Origin: Acetobacteraceae bacterium
GTDB taxonomy: Bacteria; Pseudomonadota; Alphaproteobacteria; Acetobacterales; Acetobacteraceae
Assembly: GCA_003164135.1 (NCBI GenBank)
Contig: PLSD01000018.1
Coordinates: 92,357-156,356, forward strand
Length of the DNA: 64,000 nucleotides
Direction of reading: 5' to 3'
Of the stretch, positions 60,516 through 64,000 are shown one piece after another; within the stretch, counting starts at the first letter, position 1, and every line of letters starts with the position of its first letter. A program made the translations under genes and the position numbers. The notes under the pieces were generated by a model. It saw only the letters and a list, made by a program, of their open reading frames with translations. It was not told the DNA's origin and searched no databases.

Positions 60516-60914
60516 TTATCCCGTTTTCCCCGCCAGCGCCGCATCGCACTGCCGGTCAATCTCACTCAACTCGGCCAGACTCTCATCAATGGCCACAAGC
60601 TGCTCGCGCAATTTCGCCAACCGCTTGCGCACGGCCTGCTGCAACTGCCTGGTCTGTACCTGGTGCGCCGGGTCGGCATCATAAAGGTCCAAAAACTCGC
60701 CAATCTCCCGCAGCGAAAACCCCAGCCGCTTCCCCCGTAAAATCAGCATCAACCGCCCCCGGTCCCGCGGCCCATAAACCCGCGTCGTCCCCGCCCGCTG
60801 CGGCGTAATCAGCCCCTTATCCTCATAAAATCGTATCGTGCGGGCGGTAACCCCCAGCTCACGCCCCAGCTGGCTCACCGAATACAGCACCGGCACGGGC
60901 ACAGATTTCACCAC
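60516..60914 (-). CDS. MerR-family regulator of the beta-oxidation operon
   Basis: 132 aa with an N-terminal MerR winged helix (LYSVSQLGRELGVTARTIRF, then YEDKGLITPQRAGTTRVYGPRDRGRL) and a dimerisation coiled coil (QLQQAVRKRLAKLREQLVAI). No metal-binding cysteine cluster, since the only Cys is in DRQCDAAL. MerR proteins of the LiuR type control acyl-CoA catabolism in proteobacteria, and the operon position supports this. It is probably autoregulated via the palindrome upstream. Confidence 0.88.
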   Translation of the reverse strand: MVKSVPVPVLYSVSQLGRELGVTARTIRFYEDKGLITPQRAGTTRVYGPRDRGRLMLILRGKRLGFSLREIGEFLDLYDADPAHQVQTRQLQQAVRKRLAKLREQLVAIDESLAELSEIDRQCDAALAGKTG

Positions 60915-60947
60915 AACCCTCCCACTCTAACGCAATGCGTCATTACC

Positions 60948-60961
60948 TGCCGTATACGTCA
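60948..60961. promoter_or_regulatory. Candidate MerR operator
   Basis: TGCCGTATACGTCA is a near-perfect palindrome (only one mismatched pair) about 35 bases upstream of merR, in the divergent merR/phosphodiesterase interval. It resembles the TGACG-N-CGTCA style sites known for acyl-CoA-responsive MerR regulators. A second palindrome ACGCAATGCGT lies at 60930-60940. Confidence 0.45.
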
Positions 60962-61041
60962 TACCCAAAACCCTGTCCAGAATTTTCCTCCACAACACGC
61001 CAGGGTTGCGCCCCCCGCCACTTCCTGGCTTCACTGCCCGC

Positions 61042-62958
61042 ATGACCAACTCCCTCCCCCGCCGCACCCTCCTCCAATCCACCGCCGCCCTCGCAGCCCT
61101 CCCCACGGCCGCCAGCGCCGCCACCGGCCCCGTCATCAAACTCCGCCTGCTGGAAACCTCCGACCTCCACAGTTTTGACGAAAACTACGACTATTTCCGC
61201 GACACGCCGGACAACACCGTCGGCCTCACCAAGGCCGCCACCCTCATCCGCGCCGCCCGCGCCCAAGCGCAAAACACCCTGTTGTTCGACAACGGCGACA
61301 CCATCCAAGGCAACCCGCTGGCTGACTACATGGCGCTGCCCGGCAACATGCCCCCCGGCCACATCCACCCCACCATCCGCGCCATGAACACGCTCAATTA
61401 CGACGCCGCCACCATCGGCAACCACGAGTTCAACTACGGCCTCCCCTTCCTCACCGCCGCCCTGTCCGGCGCCAACTTCCCCTTCTGCACCGCCAACATC
61501 CACAACGCCGACGGCTCCCCCTGGCTCCCCCCCACCCTCATCCTAAATCGCACTTTCACGGCGCAGGACGGCACCACCCACGCCCTCAAGATCGGCGTCA
61601 TCGGCTTCACCCCGCCGCAAATCACCAACTGGGACAAAGCTCACCTAACCGGCCACATAACCACGTCGGACATCGTGGACGCCGCGCAAAAACACATCCC
61701 CACCCTGCGTCCGCAGGTTGACCTTCTCATCGCGCTGAGCCACTCCGGCATCTCCACCGCCCCCCGCCGGGGGTTTGACGAAAACGCCAGCTATTACCTG
61801 GCACAAATCCCCGGCATCGACGCCATTTTCACCGGCCACTCCCACCGCGTCTTCCCCGGCCCCGACTACGCCGGCTATGAGGGCCTCGACGCCACCCGCG
61901 GCACCCTCAACAACATCCCCGCCACCATGCCCGGCTTCTGGGGCAGCGACATCGGTATCATCGACCTCACCCTAACCCAGCAAAACGGCAAATGGCTGGT
62001 TGCGGATTTCACCTGCTCCACCCAGCCAATTTCCCAACGCGACGACCACACCGTCACCTCGCTCGCCACCAACGACCCCCAGGTCGACTCCGCCGTCACC
62101 CCCGACCATCAGCAAACCCTGGCCTGGATTCGCGAACCCATCGGCCACCTAACCCAACCACTCAACAGCTACTTCGCCCTCATCGGCACCGACGCCTCGC
62201 TGGCCTTGGTCAACGCCGCCCAAACCTGGTACGCAACACCCCTGCTGCCACCAACAACCCTACCAATCCTCTCCGCCGCGGCCCCCTTCAAGGAGGGCTA
62301 CCAATCCCCCGACAACTACGTCGACCTCTCCGCCGGCACCATCGCCATCAAAAACGTGGCGGACCTCTACATGTACCCCAACACCGTCTGCGCCCTCCAG
62401 GTCACCGGCGCGCAATTGCAAAACTGGCTGGAACACTCAGCGGAAATCTTTAACCAGATCGACCCGCAAAACCCCGCCCCGCAACCCCTGCTCAACCGCC
62501 ACGTCCCCTCCTACATTTTTGACGTCATCTCCGGCATCACCTACCAAATCGACATCACCCAACCGGCCCGCTTCGGCGCGCACGGAAAATTCAACGCCAA
62601 TGCCAACAGAATCACAAATCTCCGCTACCAGGGCACCCCCATCACGCCAGACCAGCAATTCATCGTCATCACCAACAACTACCGCGCCGACTCCGGCAAC
62701 ATCGTCCAAAACCCCAACGCCGTCCTGCTCCGCGCCCCCGACCAAACCCGCGACATCATCGTCCGCTACATCCTCGCGCAAAAAACCATCACCGTCGCAA
62801 CCCCACCCGTCTGGTCCTTCGCCCCCATCGGCGCCCCCGTAACCGTAACCTTCGAATCCTCCCCCGCCGCCGCCCGCTACCTCCTGCAAAACCCGCAAAT
62901 CACCTCCCAAGGCGACGCCGGCGACGGCTACACCCAATTTTCCTTGTCCCTATCCTAG
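61042..62958 (+). CDS. cpdB: 2',3'-cyclic-nucleotide 2'-phosphodiesterase/3'-nucleotidase (Tat-exported)
   Basis: 638 aa from the ATG at 61042. The twin-arginine-like signal SLPRRTLLQSTAALAALPTA predicts export. The calcineurin-type metallophosphatase domain has LLETSDLHSFDENYDY, FDNGDTIQGNPLADYM, TIGNHEFNYGLPFL and IFTGHSHRVFPG, all metal ligands present. The C-terminal 5'-nucleotidase domain holds AAPFKEGYQSPDNYVDLSAG and a YPNTVCALQVTGAQLQNWLEHSAEIF helix. Periplasmic salvage of RNA-derived nucleotides. Divergent from merR. Confidence 0.9.
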   Translation: MTNSLPRRTLLQSTAALAALPTAASAATGPVIKLRLLETSDLHSFDENYDYFRDTPDNTVGLTKAATLIRAARAQAQNTLLFDNGDTIQGNPLADYMALPGNMPPGHIHPTIRAMNTLNYDAATIGNHEFNYGLPFLTAALSGANFPFCTANIHNADGSPWLPPTLILNRTFTAQDGTTHALKIGVIGFTPPQITNWDKAHLTGHITTSDIVDAAQKHIPTLRPQVDLLIALSHSGISTAPRRGFDENASYYLAQIPGIDAIFTGHSHRVFPGPDYAGYEGLDATRGTLNNIPATMPGFWGSDIGIIDLTLTQQNGKWLVADFTCSTQPISQRDDHTVTSLATNDPQVDSAVTPDHQQTLAWIREPIGHLTQPLNSYFALIGTDASLALVNAAQTWYATPLLPPTTLPILSAAAPFKEGYQSPDNYVDLSAGTIAIKNVADLYMYPNTVCALQVTGAQLQNWLEHSAEIFNQIDPQNPAPQPLLNRHVPSYIFDVISGITYQIDITQPARFGAHGKFNANANRITNLRYQGTPITPDQQFIVITNNYRADSGNIVQNPNAVLLRAPDQTRDIIVRYILAQKTITVATPPVWSFAPIGAPVTVTFESSPAAARYLLQNPQITSQGDAGDGYTQFSLSLS

Positions 62959-63114
62959 CAAAACAACGACGAAGAATGGCCCCACATAGTTGCACAAAAT
63001 ATCCAACAACGATGGACATGGGTGATTATCGCATAGTATTAAATGTTAATAACACGTTGTTGAGCAGAAAATCGCGCCCGTAAGCCGCATCGTTTCCCGT
63101 CCGCTCAACGCCAA
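62959..63114. other. AT-rich spacer with an inverted repeat
   Basis: No ORF. CAACAACG (near 63003) and CGTTGTTG (near 63056) form an 8-bp inverted repeat around an AT-rich stretch (TAGTATTAAATGTTAATAAC) that could hold a promoter for the acetyltransferase gene. Composition differs from the upstream host genes. Confidence 0.3.
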
Positions 63115-63132
63115 ATGATTGGACGTCAGACT

Positions 63133-63858
63133 ATGAAAATCCCGGTTATAAAATCTATCGAAAACAGCATAGAAAAATTATTCACGACTATGCGTGGCAA
63201 GAAAACCGCGTCGCCCGCTTTAACCCCCTGGCAAACCGAAAAAAGCAAAAGCCTGGAGTGGTTACATGCCAACAGCCTTCAAAAGCAGTTTCCCCAGTAC
63301 CAGATCGGCCGAGCGAGCTACGGCAACCCGTCTATCGAATTTCCACAAAATGGCGGCACCCTTTCCATTGGCAATTTCTGTTCGCTGGCCAACGGCGTAA
63401 AAATTCTTCTCGGCGGCGAGCATCGTCCCGACTGGGTGACCACCTACCCCTTCAACCTCTTGTTCAAATCAGCCTGGGAAATCGCGGGACATCCACGAAC
63501 AAAAGGCGATGTCGTCATCGGTCATGATGTTTGGATCGGTATGGAGGCCATTATCATGTCCGGCGTCACCATCGGCAACGGCGCGGTTATTGGAGCGCGG
63601 GCGGTAGTGGTAAAAGACGTCCCTCCCTACGCCATCGTCGCAGGCAATCCCGCGCGCCTCGTTAAATTCAGATTCGACGAGGAAACAATTTACCGCTTAC
63701 AAAAAATCAAGTGGTGGAACTGGACCGATGAAAAAATAGAAGAACATCTACGCCTGATGCTTACAAATGAGATTGATGCATTTCTAAAAATCGCTGAACG
63801 GATACCCTCACCCAAGTCGCCGAAAACAGGCGCCAACCACACGTCGATTGAAGAATAG
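63133..63858 (+). CDS. CatB/Vat-type hexapeptide-repeat acetyltransferase
   Basis: 241 aa from the ATG at 63133 (an ATG at 63115 is in frame). Left-handed beta-helix repeats: [21 protein letters not shown], then [40 protein letters not shown] and [16 protein letters not shown], the xenobiotic acetyltransferase (XAT) signature with a probable catalytic His in GGEHR. Likely acetylates a surface sugar; drug acetylation is possible but unsupported. Codon use is AT-richer than in the neighbours, suggesting transfer. Confidence 0.85.
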   Translation: MKIPVIKSIENSIEKLFTTMRGKKTASPALTPWQTEKSKSLEWLHANSLQKQFPQYQIGRASYGNPSIEFPQNGGTLSIGNFCSLANGVKILLGGEHRPDWVTTYPFNLLFKSAWEIAGHPRTKGDVVIGHDVWIGMEAIIMSGVTIGNGAVIGARAVVVKDVPPYAIVAGNPARLVKFRFDEETIYRLQKIKWWNWTDEKIEEHLRLMLTNEIDAFLKIAERIPSPKSPKTGANHTSIEE

Positions 63859-64000
63859 CGGATTGAACGATAACGGCGTATCTAATCTTCCGGCGCCCGC
63901 CAACTCATTCCTTTTCCGATACAAACCCGCACAAATTGGGGTGCAAGGAAAAAATTAAGCTATACTAACAACGCGTTAAACAAGAATCCTCACAAGTGTT
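63859..64000 (+). other. Terminal intergenic stretch with weak promoter-like motif
   Basis: No gene seen. A TATACT box at 63961-63966 with TTGGGG at 63936-63941 (19-base spacing, too long for a confident call) could start a transcript running off the window. The AT-rich tract from 63951 is unusual for this GC-rich sequence. Confidence 0.25.

Noticed and set aside
1..64000. tRNA or rRNA genes
   Set aside because: Intergenic gaps were read for cloverleaf arms and TTC-type T-loops without a convincing candidate.

Overview
The window reads as chromosome from a GC-rich, flagellated alphaproteobacterium, most likely of the Acetobacteraceae (acidophilic Acidiphilium/Acidocella-type bacteria). This placement is inferred from codon bias, gene neighbourhoods (DUF1285-Nudix-cca, Tim44-mltA, SCOT plus PHB genes) and phage gene style; no rRNA marker is present.

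Layout. 1-2717: end of a flagellar export-gate operon (fliP partial, fliQ, fliR, flhB). 2719-7126: host genes (SOUL haem-binding protein, ferredoxin reductase, EcsC-like protein, rpmI-rplT, recX). 7128-34772: one unbroken, almost gapless leftward phage operon of about 27 kb plus a divergent Xre-type repressor. Read in transcription order (right to left) it holds: a GcrA-like HTH protein, a DUF6362-like protein, large terminase, portal, scaffold, major capsid, head-tail joining proteins, contractile sheath and tube, a frameshifted tail chaperone, a tape-measure-slot protein, a P2/Mu-like hub and baseplate, four fibre or spike proteins, and a lysis end. 34769-49231: host genes for a double-domain GT2 glycosyltransferase, FGase-like amidohydrolase, histidine phosphatase, Tim44, MltA, LutA-like protein, Kup, Cca/Nudix/DUF1285, AmpG, a DUF3617 protein and a GT4 glycosyltransferase. 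49500-55071: acetoacetyl-CoA and polyhydroxyalkanoate genes (scoA, scoB, thiolase, small PHA synthase with a small partner, phaR) and a secreted ankyrin protein. 55201-60914: a MerR-headed beta-oxidation operon. 61042-63858: a Tat-exported 2',3'-cyclic phosphodiesterase and an AT-richer hexapeptide acetyltransferase.

The outstanding object is the phage module. Terminase, portal, capsid, sheath, baseplate and endolysin are all intact, but there is no integrase, transposase, replication gene or attachment repeat. It butts directly onto host genes at both ends, with 1 bp and an overlap respectively. It is controlled by one repressor and one strong leftward promoter with a palindromic operator in its spacer. 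That layout resembles PBSX-type elements or gene transfer agents more than an ordinary prophage. Within it, a textbook -1 slippery heptamer (GGGAAAC) lies directly before the tail chaperone stop and opens into a coding extension; the tape-measure position holds only a short, basic, atypical protein; and a long bipartite stem-loop separates the DUF6362 gene from the large terminase.

Two non-coding repeats also stand out. One is a roughly 210-bp nested palindromic element between convergent genes (49250-49459). The other is a 111-bp MITE with 18-bp terminal inverted repeats and a TAA target duplication at the stop codon of an acyl-CoA dehydrogenase (55091-55201).
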